Shown piece by piece: positions 1 to 9,221 of a DNA stretch of 64,000 nt (position 1 is its first letter; every line of letters starts with the position of its first letter). A program made the translations under genes and the position numbers. Origin of the DNA: an uncultured Lachnospiraceae bacterium (GTDB lineage Bacteria; Bacillota; Clostridia; Lachnospirales; Lachnospiraceae); contig CAMNFR010000001.1 of the NCBI GenBank assembly GCA_946537305.1, forward strand, positions 1 through 64,000. The letters run 5' to 3'. The notes beneath the pieces are model-generated. The model did not search any database, was not told the origin of the DNA, and saw only the letters and a list, made by a program, of their open reading frames with translations.

Positions 1-146
1 CCGTCTTTACCTTAAAAAGGATTTTGTCCGTTTTCTGAAAAACCTCAGAAAAGCTTTAACGCGCCATATGTCTGTGTCGGTCTTTGTGCAAGCACAAGCC
101 CGCCCCAGCCGCATGGCACTGCTTTTATAAAGAATTTTCAGGGTTG

Positions 147-180
147 GAATACACTGTTTATTTGTCAAGGTTCTGTGCTG
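147..180 (-). promoter_or_regulatory. rRNA-operon-like leader motif
   Basis: Read on the minus strand this stretch gives GCACAGAACCTTGACAAATA followed by AACAGTG. It closely resembles the CTTTGAAAACTAAA-type antitermination boxes found in rRNA leaders and spacers of Firmicutes. It lies downstream of the strong promoter at 224-252 and no ORF fits the region, so it is probably part of a 16S rRNA leader leading off the left edge. The rRNA gene itself is not in view. Confidence 0.5.
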
Positions 181-223
181 TTCCGGAGGCGTTTTGTGTA
201 CCGCTCTCGGCGACAGCTTCCAT

Positions 224-290
224 AGATTACCACTTGCCCAAGCTTTTGTCAAGCGCTTTTTTCAAGTTTTTTCAAAAGTTTTTCTCAAGG
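224..290 (-). promoter_or_regulatory. Strong promoter with UP-like element, probably for an rRNA operon
   Basis: The minus strand reads TTGACA (252-247), 17 bases, TAATCT (229-224), preceded by alternating A-runs and CTTGAAAAAA-like blocks typical of an UP element. The upstream element starts directly at the rlmB stop codon. Transcription runs toward the left edge, where no protein-coding frame appears. The combination suggests an rrn promoter; this is inference because the 16S gene lies outside the window. Confidence 0.65.
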
Positions 291-1139
291 CCTTTTTCTG
301 TCACTATGAACTGTTTGTCGGGACATTTTCTGTCTCACGACTTCAAAAGCCAGAACTCCTGCCGCCACGGACGCATTCAGGGAATCAATATCACCCTTCA
401 TCGGGATAGATACGATCATATCGCAGTGCTCCCGCACCAGACGGGATACACCTTCTCCCTCATTGCCGATCACCAGTCCCAGGGGGCCGGTCAGATTAGA
501 GCGGTACATAGATTCTCCGCCCATATCGGCACAGGCAAACCACATCCCGGCTTCCTTCATCTGTTCCATGGTCTGCACCAGATTGGTGACCTTTGCCACA
601 GGCGTATAATGCAGCGCGCCGGCAGAGGCTTTCGCTACAGTGGCTGTAAGACCCACGGCACGGTTCTTGGGAATGATCACGCCGTGCGCGCCGGCCAGGT
701 TCGCCGTACGAATAATCGCACCCAGATTGTGGGGATCTTCTATTCCATCCAACAGAAAGACAAAGGGCTCTTCTCCCTTTTCCTCTGCCTTCTTCATGAT
801 ATCCTCTACAGTTGCATATTTATAGGAAGCAACACTTGCGATCACGCCCTGGTGACTGCCCGTGGCAGACATCTGATCCAGTCTCTCCTTCGGCACGAAC
901 TTGATGATGGTATCCGCCTTTTTGGCTTCCCGGAAGATGGTCCGGATGGGACCGTCCTGACAGCCGTCCAGAAGATAGACCTTATCCACTGTCAGACCGG
1001 CACGAAACGCCTCCAGGACGGAATTCCGGCCTTCCAGAGTATTCTCCCCCACAGACCTGCTGTTTTCTCCCGCAGGCTTCCTTTCATGGTCACGGTCTTT
1101 CCTGTTCCTGGTATGGTCTTTCTTATAATGATCGTTCAT
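285..1139 (-). CDS. rlmB: 23S rRNA (guanosine-2'-O-)-methyltransferase RlmB
   Basis: SPOUT-family 2'-O-methyltransferase of the TrmH/RlmB group, which modifies a guanosine of the 23S rRNA peptidyl-transferase region using S-adenosylmethionine. The basic N-terminal tail (about residues 1-32) is followed by the substrate-binding domain starting at TLEGRNSVLEAFRAG. The C-terminal knotted domain shows the three family motifs, EDPHNLGAIIRTA, LVIGNEGEGVS and SIPMKGDIDSLNASVAA. Its ATG overlaps the mrnC stop (ATGA), with GGAG upstream, so it is the last gene of the lipoprotein-glyS-cysS-mrnC-rlmB operon. In Bacillus the next gene would be yacP (rae1); here none follows and an rRNA-type promoter begins at once. 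Confidence 0.95.
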   Translation of the reverse strand: MNDHYKKDHTRNRKDRDHERKPAGENSRSVGENTLEGRNSVLEAFRAGLTVDKVYLLDGCQDGPIRTIFREAKKADTIIKFVPKERLDQMSATGSHQGVIASVASYKYATVEDIMKKAEEKGEEPFVFLLDGIEDPHNLGAIIRTANLAGAHGVIIPKNRAVGLTATVAKASAGALHYTPVAKVTNLVQTMEQMKEAGMWFACADMGGESMYRSNLTGPLGLVIGNEGEGVSRLVREHCDMIVSIPMKGDIDSLNASVAAGVLAFEVVRQKMSRQTVHSDRKRP

Positions 1140-1561
1140 GATGTCTCCTCTGTTTTTTCAATCCCCATTCTGATCAACCAGAACAGCCGTTCCGTCTCCT
1201 CTTGCCAGTACAGATGTCCCAGCAGACATTCCAGGCCGGTCGCCAGATGATAATCCCCGGGAGCGGCATGCTTTGCTAACGTATGCGGGTTGGCGTTTCT
1301 CCCACGACGCAGAACGGCCTCTTCCTGCGGTGTCAGCAGCTTTTCCTGCAGCAGGGCCCGTGCGATCGCTGCCTGACGGCCGGCGTTTACCAGCCGGGTC
1401 TTCTCCCGGCTGATCTCACTCGGTTTTCTCCCGGTCTGCGTCAACAGGGTCCGAATGACCAGTTCATACACGGCATCTCCCAAAAAAGCCAGAGACAGGG
1501 CCGGAAGCTCTCTTCCGTCCCTGTCCTCCAGACTGAATTCCTTTAAAATGGATTGTTTCAT
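1136..1561 (-). CDS. mrnC: Mini-ribonuclease 3 (MrnC)
   Basis: Compact RNase III-like enzyme without a double-stranded-RNA-binding domain, known to mature 23S rRNA ends in Bacillus. The signature LAFLGDAVYELVIRTLL with the catalytic acidic residues is near the N-terminus, and the basic stretch RRGRNAN follows in the middle. About 141 residues is normal for the family. I prefer the ATG at 1561 over the GTG at 1573 because it overlaps the cysS stop codon (ATGA) and has TGGAG seven bases upstream. The cysS-mrnC-rlmB order is conserved across Firmicutes. Confidence 0.93.
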   Translation of the reverse strand: MKQSILKEFSLEDRDGRELPALSLAFLGDAVYELVIRTLLTQTGRKPSEISREKTRLVNAGRQAAIARALLQEKLLTPQEEAVLRRGRNANPHTLAKHAAPGDYHLATGLECLLGHLYWQEETERLFWLIRMGIEKTEETS

Positions 1562-2955
1562 GCGCGGCTCCACTTAACGCCTTCACGGGTATCCTTCAGC
1601 TGAATGCCCATTTCCGCCAGCTGGTTGCGGATCTCATCGGCACGCGCAAAATTCTTGGCCTTTCGAGCCGCCTGGCGCTCCTCGATCAGTGCTTCAATGT
1701 CCGCATCCAGGATTTCTTCCTTCTTCTCCGTGATGATACCGAATACATCGCAGAGGGTATGCATTTTTTCAGAGAAATATGCCACGGTGTCCGCCGTGCT
1801 GCTCTCAGTCACCACGGTATTTGCCAGTTTGACCATCTCAAAGAGCGCGGCAATACCATCTGCCGTGTTGAAATCATCATCCATGGCATCCTCAAACTTT
1901 TTAACCAGCGCATCGACAGCGTCCTTTGCCTCAGCAGAAAGCTCCCCGGCGGGTGCCTTTGCCTTCATCTCATCAACACGCTGCACAGCCGTCACAATGC
2001 GGTCCAGACCATTCTTGGCAGACTGCATCAGCTCGGCAGAGAAATTCAGCGGGCTGCGGTAATGCGCGCTGAGCATAAAGAAGCGCAGCACCTGAAGATC
2101 ATACTTTTCGCTGACCTCACGTACGGTAAAGAAGTTGCCCAGGGATTTGGACATTTTGGTGCCATCAATATTCAGGAAGGCATTGTGCATCCAGTAGTGT
2201 GCGAACGTTTTTCCACTGGCAGCTTCACTCTGGGCGATCTCATTTTCGTGGTGCGGGAAGACCAGATCCTCTCCGCCGCCGTGGATATCGATCTCTTCTC
2301 CCAGGTATTTCTTGCTCATCACGGAGCACTCAATGTGCCATCCGGGACGGCCCTTTCCCCAGGGAGAATCCCAGTAAGGCTCTCCCTCTTTTTTGGGCTT
2401 CCACAGCACAAAGTCCATGGGATCCTCTTTTTCATCCTCACCGGTCACCAGAAGAGTACGGTTCCCGCTCTGAAGATCATCGATATTCTTCCCGGAAAGC
2501 TTGCCGTAATCTGCAAATTTGCGCACACGGTAATAGACCGTGCCGTTCACCTCGTAGGCATAGCCTTTTTCGATCAGACCGGAGATCATTTCGATCATAC
2601 CATCGATTTCCTGGGTCGCCAGCGGATGCGTGGTGGCAGGCATGACATTCATGCCCTCCATGTCCTTTTTGCACTCGGCAATATAGCGCGTGGAGATCAC
2701 GGAGGAATCCACGCCCTCTTCCTGCGCCGCCTTGATGATCTTGTCGTCCACATCCGTGAAGTTGGAAACAAAATTGACCTCATAGCCGCGGTACGCGAAA
2801 TAACGCCGCACTGTATCGAAGAAGATCATAGGGCGGGCATTGCCGATATGGATATAGTTGTAGACCGTAGGGCCGCACACATACATGCGTACCTTTCCGG
2901 GCTCCAGAGGAACGAATTCCTCTTTTCTGTGATTCATGGTATTAAAGATTTTCAT
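1558..2955 (-). CDS. cysS: Cysteinyl-tRNA synthetase
   Basis: Class Ia aminoacyl-tRNA synthetase that charges tRNA-Cys. The HIGH motif appears as [10 protein letters not shown] near residue 37, preceded by the zinc-ligand Cys of MYVCGPTVY. The [10 protein letters not shown] and [15 protein letters not shown] blocks complete the zinc site and catalytic core, and KMSKSLGN is the KMSKS loop. The C-terminal helical domain ends in the usual tRNA-binding tail. The 465-residue length is typical. The gene lies 33 bases after glyS and overlaps mrnC; no T-box precedes it because it is internal to the operon. Confidence 0.97.
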   Translation of the reverse strand: MKIFNTMNHRKEEFVPLEPGKVRMYVCGPTVYNYIHIGNARPMIFFDTVRRYFAYRGYEVNFVSNFTDVDDKIIKAAQEEGVDSSVISTRYIAECKKDMEGMNVMPATTHPLATQEIDGMIEMISGLIEKGYAYEVNGTVYYRVRKFADYGKLSGKNIDDLQSGNRTLLVTGEDEKEDPMDFVLWKPKKEGEPYWDSPWGKGRPGWHIECSVMSKKYLGEEIDIHGGGEDLVFPHHENEIAQSEAASGKTFAHYWMHNAFLNIDGTKMSKSLGNFFTVREVSEKYDLQVLRFFMLSAHYRSPLNFSAELMQSAKNGLDRIVTAVQRVDEMKAKAPAGELSAEAKDAVDALVKKFEDAMDDDFNTADGIAALFEMVKLANTVVTESSTADTVAYFSEKMHTLCDVFGIITEKKEEILDADIEALIEERQAARKAKNFARADEIRNQLAEMGIQLKDTREGVKWSRA

Positions 2956-2988
2956 TGTTATACCTCGCCGTCCCTTCGGGTATATGCC

Positions 2989-4386
2989 CTAGAAACGGAA
3001 CTTATCCTCAAAATAGCTCTTCAGTTCCGCGATCGGTACTCTGACCTGCTCCATGCTGTCACGGTCACGCACGGTCACGGCGCCATCATTTTCGGAATCA
3101 AAATCGTAGGTCACGCAGAAAGGCGTACCGATCTCATCCTGTCTGCGATAGCGCTTGCCAATATTTCCTCTGTCATCATATTCGCAGTTGTAATATTTGC
3201 ACAGATCCAGATAGACCTTTTCCGCCTGCTCGCCTAGCTTTTTGGAGAGCGGCAGCACGCCGATCTTTACAGGAGCCAGGGCCGGATGGAAGTGCAGCAC
3301 GGTGCGGACATCCGGTTTCTCCTCGGTGCCGATGTTTTCTTCATCATAGGCGCTGCACAGGAAGGCCAGCGTCACACGGTCCGCGCCCAGAGAAGGCTCG
3401 ATGACATAAGGAATATACTTCTGGTTCTTGACATCATCAAAATAGGTCATATCCTGTCCGGAGACCTCCTGATGACGGCCCAGATCATAATCGGTACGAT
3501 CCGCAATGCCCCAGAGCTCGCCCCATCCGAAGGGGAAGAGGAATTCCAGATCGGTGGTGGCCTTGCTGTAGAAGCTCAGCTCTTCTTTGTCATGATCTCT
3601 GGCGCGCAGCTCCTGATCGTTCATGCCCAGGGAGCGCAGCCAGTTGATGCAGTATTCTTTCCAATAGGCAAACCATTCCAGATCGGTATCCGGCTCGCAG
3701 AAGAACTCCAGCTCCATCTGCTCGAATTCACGGGTACGGAAGGTAAAGTTGCCGGGCGTGATCTCATTCCGGAAGGATTTCCCGATCTGGGCAATGCCGA
3801 AAGGAATCTTCTTACGGGAGGTACGCTGTACATTTTTGAAGTTCACAAAAATGCCCTGCGCGGTCTCCGGGCGCAGATATACGGTATTCTTTGCATCCTC
3901 GGTGACGCCCTGGAACGTCTTGAACATCAGATTGAACTGACGGATATCGGTAAAATCGGTCTTGCCGCAGGTCGGGCAGGGCACGTTATTGTTCCGGACG
4001 AAGTCCTGCATTTTTTCAGGGCTCCAGCCATCTACAGAGCCGTCCAGCTCCATCCCGTGCTCCGCAGCATAATCCTCGATCAGTTTATCCGCGCGGAAGC
4101 GCTCATGACAGCAGCGGCAGTCCATAAGAGGATCAGAGAAACTGCCCAGATGTCCGCTGGCCACCCATGTCTGGGAATTCATAAGGATCGCGCAGTCCAC
4201 GCCCACATTGTAAGGATTTTCCTGTACGAACTTCTGCCACCAGGCCTTTTTTACGTTGTTCTTCAGCTCAACGCCCAGATTACCGTAATCCCAGGTGTTG
4301 GCCAGTCCGCCGTAGATTTCCGAACCGGGGTATACGAACCCGCGGGACTTCGCCAGAGCAACAATCTTCTCCATGGTCTTTTCCAT
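2989..4386 (-). CDS. glyS: Glycyl-tRNA synthetase, class II single-chain type
   Basis: Dimeric (alpha2) glycyl-tRNA synthetase, the type shared by Gram-positives, archaea and eukaryotes, as opposed to the alpha2beta2 GlyQ/GlyS form. The N-terminus shows [20 protein letters not shown], followed by a CXXC pair (CRCCHERF) and CPTCGKTDF. Motif 2 is [21 protein letters not shown] and motif 3 contains EPSLGADR. The anticodon-binding domain covers roughly the last 110 residues. The start has GGAGGAG about seven bases upstream. It follows a lipoprotein gene by 24 bases and is promoted with it. Confidence 0.97.
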   Translation of the reverse strand: MEKTMEKIVALAKSRGFVYPGSEIYGGLANTWDYGNLGVELKNNVKKAWWQKFVQENPYNVGVDCAILMNSQTWVASGHLGSFSDPLMDCRCCHERFRADKLIEDYAAEHGMELDGSVDGWSPEKMQDFVRNNNVPCPTCGKTDFTDIRQFNLMFKTFQGVTEDAKNTVYLRPETAQGIFVNFKNVQRTSRKKIPFGIAQIGKSFRNEITPGNFTFRTREFEQMELEFFCEPDTDLEWFAYWKEYCINWLRSLGMNDQELRARDHDKEELSFYSKATTDLEFLFPFGWGELWGIADRTDYDLGRHQEVSGQDMTYFDDVKNQKYIPYVIEPSLGADRVTLAFLCSAYDEENIGTEEKPDVRTVLHFHPALAPVKIGVLPLSKKLGEQAEKVYLDLCKYYNCEYDDRGNIGKRYRRQDEIGTPFCVTYDFDSENDGAVTVRDRDSMEQVRVPIAELKSYFEDKFRF

Positions 4387-4410
4387 CGTATTCTCCTCCT
4401 TGTCCGCTTC

Positions 4411-5067
4411 CTACCGGAACAGTACGACCGCATCGCCGGAAATATTGACCGTGTGTTCATCCACAATTTCTACATCTCCGGAGACGCCGGCGATCTTTCC
4501 GTTCACCACTGCCGTGGTAGTACCGGTAAGTGTCAGCACAAAATACTTTTCGTTAGTCTTTGCCTTGGTGGCATCTACCATTTCTCCCTTGGTATTGGAC
4601 AGACCGTCCAGGGATACGCCGGCCCCTACCGCAGCAGGCGCGGTCTGGATGGCCATGGCGGTAATGGTATCATCCGCCTCGTTGAACGTCAGATAATCCG
4701 TCGTACTTTCGTACGCCAGAATGAGTTCCGCTTTTCCTTCCGCCACTTCCAGCTTTTCCACACTGACCGGAAGGGTCGTCTCTTCATCCGCCTTTTCAGG
4801 GAGGCGTGCCTCCGCGGCCGCACCCTGTTCCGTATTGTAGGCGATGACAGCTTCTTCTACAAAAGCTGTCAGTTCATCCGCATTGTAGCGTTCCTCCGGA
4901 AAATCGCTGTTATCAAAGCTTTCAAACTCCGCGCTTTTTACAGATCCGTCTTTATCTGCATAGATGCCGGAGGCCGTGGGTTCGAACGCCACATCGCCGC
5001 ACCCGGCCAGAAGCGACAGCATCATTCCTGAAAGGATCAGTACGCCCCATTTATTCATATGTTTCAT
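4411..5067 (-). CDS. Putative lipoprotein of unknown function
   Basis: Exported lipoprotein of about 218 residues. The start at 5067 (MKHMNKWG) is chosen because GGAGGAAAT precedes it. The signal sequence is followed by the lipobox LLAGCG, so the mature protein should be anchored by its N-terminal cysteine. The rest is acidic (SVKSAEFESFDNSDF, ADEETTLPVSVEKLEVAEGKAEL) and has no enzyme motif I recognise. Similar small lipoproteins of unknown role occur in Lachnospiraceae. It heads the glyS operon directly after the promoter at 5118-5146, so it is co-transcribed with two tRNA synthetases; whether that matters functionally is unknown. Confidence 0.8.
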   Translation of the reverse strand: MKHMNKWGVLILSGMMLSLLAGCGDVAFEPTASGIYADKDGSVKSAEFESFDNSDFPEERYNADELTAFVEEAVIAYNTEQGAAAEARLPEKADEETTLPVSVEKLEVAEGKAELILAYESTTDYLTFNEADDTITAMAIQTAPAAVGAGVSLDGLSNTKGEMVDATKAKTNEKYFVLTLTGTTTAVVNGKIAGVSGDVEIVDEHTVNISGDAVVLFR

Positions 5068-5117
5068 AGTTATTTCCTCCTGCCGCCCCTGGAGAGAGCA
5101 GCGCATACGTACTCTAT

Positions 5118-5146
5118 ATTCTAACGTGCCGTTACAAAAACGTCAA
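5118..5146 (-). promoter_or_regulatory. Promoter of the lipoprotein-glyS-cysS-mrnC-rlmB operon
   Basis: TTGACG (5146-5141), 17-base spacer and TAGAAT (5123-5118) on the minus strand, about 50 bases before the lipoprotein start. The region between it and the yraN stop holds no other signal. Confidence 0.65.
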
Positions 5147-5169
5147 GGAAAAACATTGTTTCATTCAAC

Positions 5170-5526
5170 CTACATTCCCCCAAAGGCACCTTCATAATAT
5201 ACCAGGCTGTCATCCGCCTGATATGCGGCTACATCATAGCGCCCATCCAGCTCCGATGCCCAGGGATGTGTCAGGATATAATACTGCGCTACACGCATAA
5301 TGCGCCGCTGCTTGCGAAAATCCACCGCCTCCTCCGGGAAACCATAATCCCTGCCGGCGCGGTATTTCACTTCTACAAAGGCAATCGTGCGGCCCCGCCG
5401 GGCAATCAGGTCGATCTCTCCCAGATGACAGTGGAAATTGCGTTCCAGGATCGTATATCCCTGGTGCTGCAGATAATCGGCCGTGCGGGTCTCATACCTG
5501 GCGCCAAGCTCCCTCTTATTGATCAT
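5170..5526 (-). CDS. yraN: UPF0102 / YraN-family putative endonuclease
   Basis: Small protein of 118 residues from the YraN family, whose fold is related to archaeal Holliday-junction resolvases. The conserved core is visible: [38 protein letters not shown], then [12 protein letters not shown], giving the E...D...EVK nuclease-like signature. The biochemical role is not established. The ATG overlaps the rnhB stop by four bases, the neighbourhood seen in many bacteria (rplS-lepB-rbgA-rnhB-yraN). Confidence 0.9.
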   Translation of the reverse strand: MINKRELGARYETRTADYLQHQGYTILERNFHCHLGEIDLIARRGRTIAFVEVKYRAGRDYGFPEEAVDFRKQRRIMRVAQYYILTHPWASELDGRYDVAAYQADDSLVYYEGAFGGM

Positions 5527-6167
5527 GTATTATCTCCCACAAAGTGCGTTATGAACGTCCTGCGGTGGATGGGGCACGGGCCGTATGTCTTCAGCGCTGC
5601 TATATGTTCCGCCGTGCCGTATCCTTTGTGCTTGGCGAAGCCGTAAACCGGCCAGGTCTGATCCCACTCCCGCATCAGGCGGTCCCTGGTGACCTTGGCC
5701 AGAATGCTGGCCGCGGCGATATTTACAGATTTGGCATCCCCCTTGACGATGGCTACCTGTTTAATATCTACCTCCGGTATAGTGACGGCATCATTCAGCA
5801 GCACCGCCGGCGCCGGGTCCAGCTGACGAATAGCCTCCCGCATGGCCCGGTAGGTCGCCTGCAGAATGTTCACCTCGTCGATGACCTCCGGTCCCACGAT
5901 CCCGATGCCATAGCTTACAGCGTGCTCCCGGATCTCATCGAACAGCACTTCCCGGCGTTTCTCTGTGACCTTCTTGGAATCGTTCAGATAAAAGAAATCG
6001 CGGTCCGGCGGCAAAATGACCGCAGCAGCCACCACCGGTCCCGCCAGGGGACCTCGACCGGCTTCATCTATGCCTGCCACCAAGCCGTATTCTTCATATT
6101 TATGTTCAAAAAAGCGCATGACCTCCAATCGGTCATGCTCCTGCTCAGGGGTAGGCTTCTTAGGCAT
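5523..6167 (-). CDS. rnhB: Ribonuclease HII
   Basis: Cleaves RNA in RNA/DNA hybrids and at misincorporated ribonucleotides. The active-site motif [21 protein letters not shown] starts near residue 35, with the second part in [15 protein letters not shown] and the later acidic residues in [23 protein letters not shown]. The 214-residue length is normal. The start ATG overlaps the end of rbgA by eight bases (GAATGCCTAA), so the two are translationally coupled. Confidence 0.96.
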   Translation of the reverse strand: MPKKPTPEQEHDRLEVMRFFEHKYEEYGLVAGIDEAGRGPLAGPVVAAAVILPPDRDFFYLNDSKKVTEKRREVLFDEIREHAVSYGIGIVGPEVIDEVNILQATYRAMREAIRQLDPAPAVLLNDAVTIPEVDIKQVAIVKGDAKSVNIAAASILAKVTRDRLMREWDQTWPVYGFAKHKGYGTAEHIAALKTYGPCPIHRRTFITHFVGDNT

Positions 6168-7029
6168 TCGGCACCTCCAGGGTAATGCGGCCGAGACGGC
6201 CGGCGCGAAGATCGTCCAGGAACAGGGCGGCTGCCTTTTCCGTATCCGGTTCCCCGCCCTTCTTCAGGCAGTTTCGGTCCAGCGCGATCGCCTCCAGCAC
6301 ACGGAAGGCGTGCGGATGATCCTCTTCTCCGGGCAGTGATTCCTTCAGGAGAGGGTAGCGCTCCGGCAGCCGGTCAGGATAATGCTCTTCCAGGAAAAGG
6401 ATCCCCCAGGATGCCAGTTCCTGTCGCTGAATGATCTCATCATTCATGCTGCCCACCAGTGCCAGACGCAGCCCCACTTCTTCATCCTCGAATTTTGGCC
6501 ACAGGATCCCCGGCGTATCCAGAAGCTCCACCTGAGCGTTCAGACGGATCCACTGATTCCCCCGGGTGACGCCCGGCTTATTGCCTGTCTTTGTGCTGGC
6601 CTTGCGGGTAAACGAATTGATAAAGGTGGATTTCCCCACGTTCGGAATGCCGGCGACCATGGCGCGGATGGGGCGGTTCTTAATGCCCCGGCGGCGGTCA
6701 CGCTCGATTTTTTCCCGGCAGGCATCCATCACGGTCTGCTGTACCTTTTTCATGGCATCCCGCTTTCGACTGTCCAGACGAAGGGCGTAGATCCCCTGCT
6801 CCTGAAACCATGTTTCCCACGCGGCGTTGGCCGCTTCATCCGCCAGATCAGCCTTGTTCAAAAGCACAATGCGGAACTTCTGTCGTCCCATGGCATCTAT
6901 ATCCGGATTGCGGCTGGAGAGCGGAAGTCTTGCGTCCACCACCTCGATGATGACATCGATCAGCTTGATGCTTTCCTCCATGGCCCGCCGGGCCTTGGTC
7001 ATATGACCCGGATACCACTGTATATTCAT
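6160..7029 (-). CDS. rbgA: Ribosome biogenesis GTPase RbgA (YlqF)
   Basis: Circularly permuted GTPase needed for late assembly of the 50S subunit. The motif order is permuted: G4 (LNKADL) comes before G1 (GIPNVGKST) and G3 (DTPGILWP). The N-terminus [17 protein letters not shown] is the family signature. An ANTAR-like C-terminal helical region follows. The start has AAGGAG upstream. Placement next to rplS, rnhB and lepB is the conserved Firmicutes arrangement and links it to large-subunit assembly. Confidence 0.96.
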   Translation of the reverse strand: MNIQWYPGHMTKARRAMEESIKLIDVIIEVVDARLPLSSRNPDIDAMGRQKFRIVLLNKADLADEAANAAWETWFQEQGIYALRLDSRKRDAMKKVQQTVMDACREKIERDRRRGIKNRPIRAMVAGIPNVGKSTFINSFTRKASTKTGNKPGVTRGNQWIRLNAQVELLDTPGILWPKFEDEEVGLRLALVGSMNDEIIQRQELASWGILFLEEHYPDRLPERYPLLKESLPGEEDHPHAFRVLEAIALDRNCLKKGGEPDTEKAAALFLDDLRAGRLGRITLEVPNA

Positions 7030-7040
7030 AATAAAACTCC

Positions 7041-7604
7041 TTACTGTACCCCGCCGAATCGTTCCGTGGGAGCGATCCGGAACCAGACCCTGCCCAGTAT
7101 ATGCTCCTGCGGGATATTGCCCACCGCCGAAAAGCGGCTGTCCTGGCTGCTTCCGGGGTTATCTCCCAGCACAAAGAATTCATCCTCTCCCAGGGTCAGC
7201 GGCTCCTCCGCCGTGCCGCCCACGGTGAGGATATCCTCATACTCCTCCATATCCACGGGCTGCGAATCGATCAGCAGCTGGCCGCCGGTGATCTGGATGG
7301 TCTCCCCCGGCAGACCCACCACGCGCTTTAAGCTTGTCTTTCCGGTGCCGTCCGCCAGGTCGAATTCTATGATATCAAAACGTTCTACGGGCGCCAGATG
7401 CCGGGAAAAGCGGCTGACGAGCACCACATCTCCCGAATAAAGCGCCGGCTCCATGGAGCGGCCCACCACAGTATGGGGGTTCCCCCATTCTGCCACTACA
7501 AAGATCCCCAGCGCCGCCACCGCCAAAATATCCACCAGCCAGCGGATCACGATCTGCAGCGGACTGTTTTCTATATTGTCGCGATAGAATCCGAATTTAG
7601 CCAT
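7041..7604 (-). CDS. lepB: Type I signal peptidase
   Basis: Membrane-anchored serine peptidase that removes Sec signal peptides. One N-terminal membrane segment (WLVDILAVAALGIFVVAEW) precedes the catalytic serine in GRSMEPAL; the catalytic lysine is in SLKRVVGLPGE and box E reads GDNPGSSQDSR. The 187-residue length and single TM match Gram-positive Sip enzymes. It lies 11 bases before rbgA and is separated from rplS by an inverted-repeat element, so expression may differ from rplS. Confidence 0.95.
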   Translation of the reverse strand: MAKFGFYRDNIENSPLQIVIRWLVDILAVAALGIFVVAEWGNPHTVVGRSMEPALYSGDVVLVSRFSRHLAPVERFDIIEFDLADGTGKTSLKRVVGLPGETIQITGGQLLIDSQPVDMEEYEDILTVGGTAEEPLTLGEDEFFVLGDNPGSSQDSRFSAVGNIPQEHILGRVWFRIAPTERFGGVQ

Positions 7605-7621
7605 AAAAATATCCCCTATAA

Positions 7622-7687
7622 GGGGTCAGGCACCATGAACAACGTATGAACGGCCTGTTCATATACTGTTCATGGTGCCTGACACCC
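7622..7687. repeat. Nested inverted repeat between rplS and lepB
   Basis: The left arm GGGTCAGGCACCATGAACA (7623-7641) pairs with TGTTCATGGTGCCTGACACCC (7667-7687), and inside it ATGAAC/GTTCAT forms a second hairpin. There is no T-run after it, so it does not look like a normal terminator. It resembles short non-coding palindromic elements (REP/MITE type) rather than a gene-specific site, and could act as a partial attenuator or mRNA stabiliser between the two genes. Confidence 0.7.
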
Positions 7688-7694
7688 GATGCGA

Positions 7695-8042
7695 TCAGCG
7701 CATACGCTCTTTGACCTTGGCAGCTTTGCCGACGCGGTCTCTCAGATAGTTCAGCTTGGCTCTTCTTACCTTACCGCGGCGGACGACCTCGATCTTTTCG
7801 ATGCGGGGAGAGTGCAGCGGCCAGGTTCTTTCCACGCCGATTCCGCCGGAGAGCTTACGGACGGTGAAGGTCTCTCTGGCCCCGCCGTTCTGTCTCTTCA
7901 GAACAGTGCCTTCGAATACCTGAACACGCTCGCGGTTGCCTTCCTTGATGACGGCATATACCTTTACGGTATCGCCTACACGGAAATCAGCAATGCTTTC
8001 TTTCAGCTGGCTGTCTTCGATTTTCTTGATGATGTCGTTCAT
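7695..8042 (-). CDS. rplS: 50S ribosomal protein L19
   Basis: Large-subunit protein at the 30S-50S interface. The complete 115-residue sequence shows the family pattern: [29 protein letters not shown], then [27 protein letters not shown] and a basic C-terminus ([25 protein letters not shown]). AGGAGG precedes the start. The usual rpsP-rimM-trmD genes are not upstream; rplS instead has its own promoter at 8117-8145. Confidence 0.98.
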   Translation of the reverse strand: MNDIIKKIEDSQLKESIADFRVGDTVKVYAVIKEGNRERVQVFEGTVLKRQNGGARETFTVRKLSGGIGVERTWPLHSPRIEKIEVVRRGKVRRAKLNYLRDRVGKAAKVKERMR

Positions 8043-8112
8043 GTGTATCCTCCTAAATCTTAGACGTTCTTGCCACCTTCCGTGACAGCGGACCGCCCGT
8101 AATCACACGCCC
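8043..8112 (-). promoter_or_regulatory. rplS 5' leader, possible L19 autoregulatory element
   Basis: The untranslated leader of roughly 70 nt can fold around GGGCGGUCCGC and GUGA/UCAC segments. Firmicutes are known to carry an L19 leader motif at this position, but I cannot confirm the consensus by eye. Confidence 0.3.
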
Positions 8113-8116
8113 AAAT

Positions 8117-8145
8117 ATATTACCACAAAGGAAGTCACAGCGCAA
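8117..8145 (-). promoter_or_regulatory. Promoter of rplS operon
   Basis: TTGCGC (8145-8140), 17 bases, TAATAT (8122-8117) on the minus strand, about 75 bases before rplS. It lies immediately after the XdhC-like gene ends, separating the two units. Confidence 0.55.
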
Positions 8146-8157
8146 GCACTTTTTTCA

Positions 8158-9201
8158 CTATTTCCCAGAGGATACATCCTGGATCAGAACATCCATATTT
8201 CCTCCGCAGACCATGCCCTCATCGTATGCTGTCTGCGCATTCATTTCTATATGCGCCACCATGCTGCTGCCGGTACCGATCATGTCTCTGGCTTTTTTCA
8301 GCATAATGGCTTCACCGCCGCCTCCGCCAATGCTTCCCAGCATGCGCCCGTCCGCATAGGCTATCATCTTGGCGCCGGCCCCACGGGGCGATGACCCTTC
8401 GGAGCGGATCACCGTAAGCACGGCCATGGGCTCCTTTGTTTCTTTGGCCAGTGCCTCCACTACCTCGTAATCCAGGTCGGACTGATGCCGAAGTCCCTTG
8501 CTTCCGCGCCCCTGACGCTTGGCGGATATCAGCTCTGCCACGATAGAGATGGCAATTTCTGCCGGCGTGATGCCGCCGATCTTCAGGCCGATCGGGGAAT
8601 GCAGACGGTCTAAGACCTCCTGCGGAAAGCCCTCCGAAAGCAGCTGATCCTTTACCACCGCCACATGTCTGCGGGAACCGATCATCCCGTAATATCCCGG
8701 CTCCACACATTCCAGCACGGCTCGAAGGCACAGGGTATCAAACCGGTGCCCGCGGGTAATCACACACACGTAGTCATCGTGTGTGGGCTTCAGCTGGCGG
8801 ATGGCCTCTTCGAACCCAGCACAGACAACTTCCTTCGCCCAGGGAAAACGCTCCTCGTTGGCAAATTCCGGGCGATCATCTACCACAGTTACGGAGAAGC
8901 CGCATCTGGCGGCAAATTCCACTACCGGCAGCGCCACATGTCCTCCGCCCAGCACGATCAGCCGTTCTTCCGGATAAAACGGTTCTGCCATCGTGGTCAT
9001 TCCATTTGCTTCTATGATCACAGGCTTTCCCTGGGATGCCACTTCCTTTTCCCACTCCTCGGAAGCCAGCGCAGGATCCCATTCCTTCACGGTCTGGATA
9101 ATCTCCATCGGCTGGTTGCTTTCCTCCGTGCGCCAGCTGGTCAGCAGCAGCACATTCTTATTATGAGACAATGCTTCATGAATTTCATGATATGCCTTCA
9201 T
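8158..9201 (-). CDS. XdhC/CoxI-family molybdenum hydroxylase maturation protein
   Basis: XdhC-type proteins help insert or sulfurate the molybdenum cofactor of xanthine dehydrogenase-like hydroxylases. The start at 9201 (MKAYHEIHEAL) has AAGGGGG upstream and avoids overlap with the previous gene. About residues 80-235 form the Rossmann XdhC_C domain (LIVLGGGHVALPVVEFAARCGFSV, later IGSRRH and GLKIGGITPAEIAISI). About residues 245-347 form the CoxI domain (VIRSEGSSPRGAGAKM, GSIGGGGGEA, GMVCGGNMDVLI). In textbook XdhC the CoxI part comes first, so the order is reversed here. It follows a molybdopterin-binding protein by 20 bases; no molybdoenzyme is in the window. Confidence 0.85.
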   Translation of the reverse strand: MKAYHEIHEALSHNKNVLLLTSWRTEESNQPMEIIQTVKEWDPALASEEWEKEVASQGKPVIIEANGMTTMAEPFYPEERLIVLGGGHVALPVVEFAARCGFSVTVVDDRPEFANEERFPWAKEVVCAGFEEAIRQLKPTHDDYVCVITRGHRFDTLCLRAVLECVEPGYYGMIGSRRHVAVVKDQLLSEGFPQEVLDRLHSPIGLKIGGITPAEIAISIVAELISAKRQGRGSKGLRHQSDLDYEVVEALAKETKEPMAVLTVIRSEGSSPRGAGAKMIAYADGRMLGSIGGGGGEAIMLKKARDMIGTGSSMVAHIEMNAQTAYDEGMVCGGNMDVLIQDVSSGK

Positions 9202-9221
9202 TTGAACATCCCCCTTGATCT

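Noticed and set aside
7-252. 81-aa ORF at the left edge
   Set aside because: It lies across the rRNA-type promoter and leader and has no ribosome binding site.
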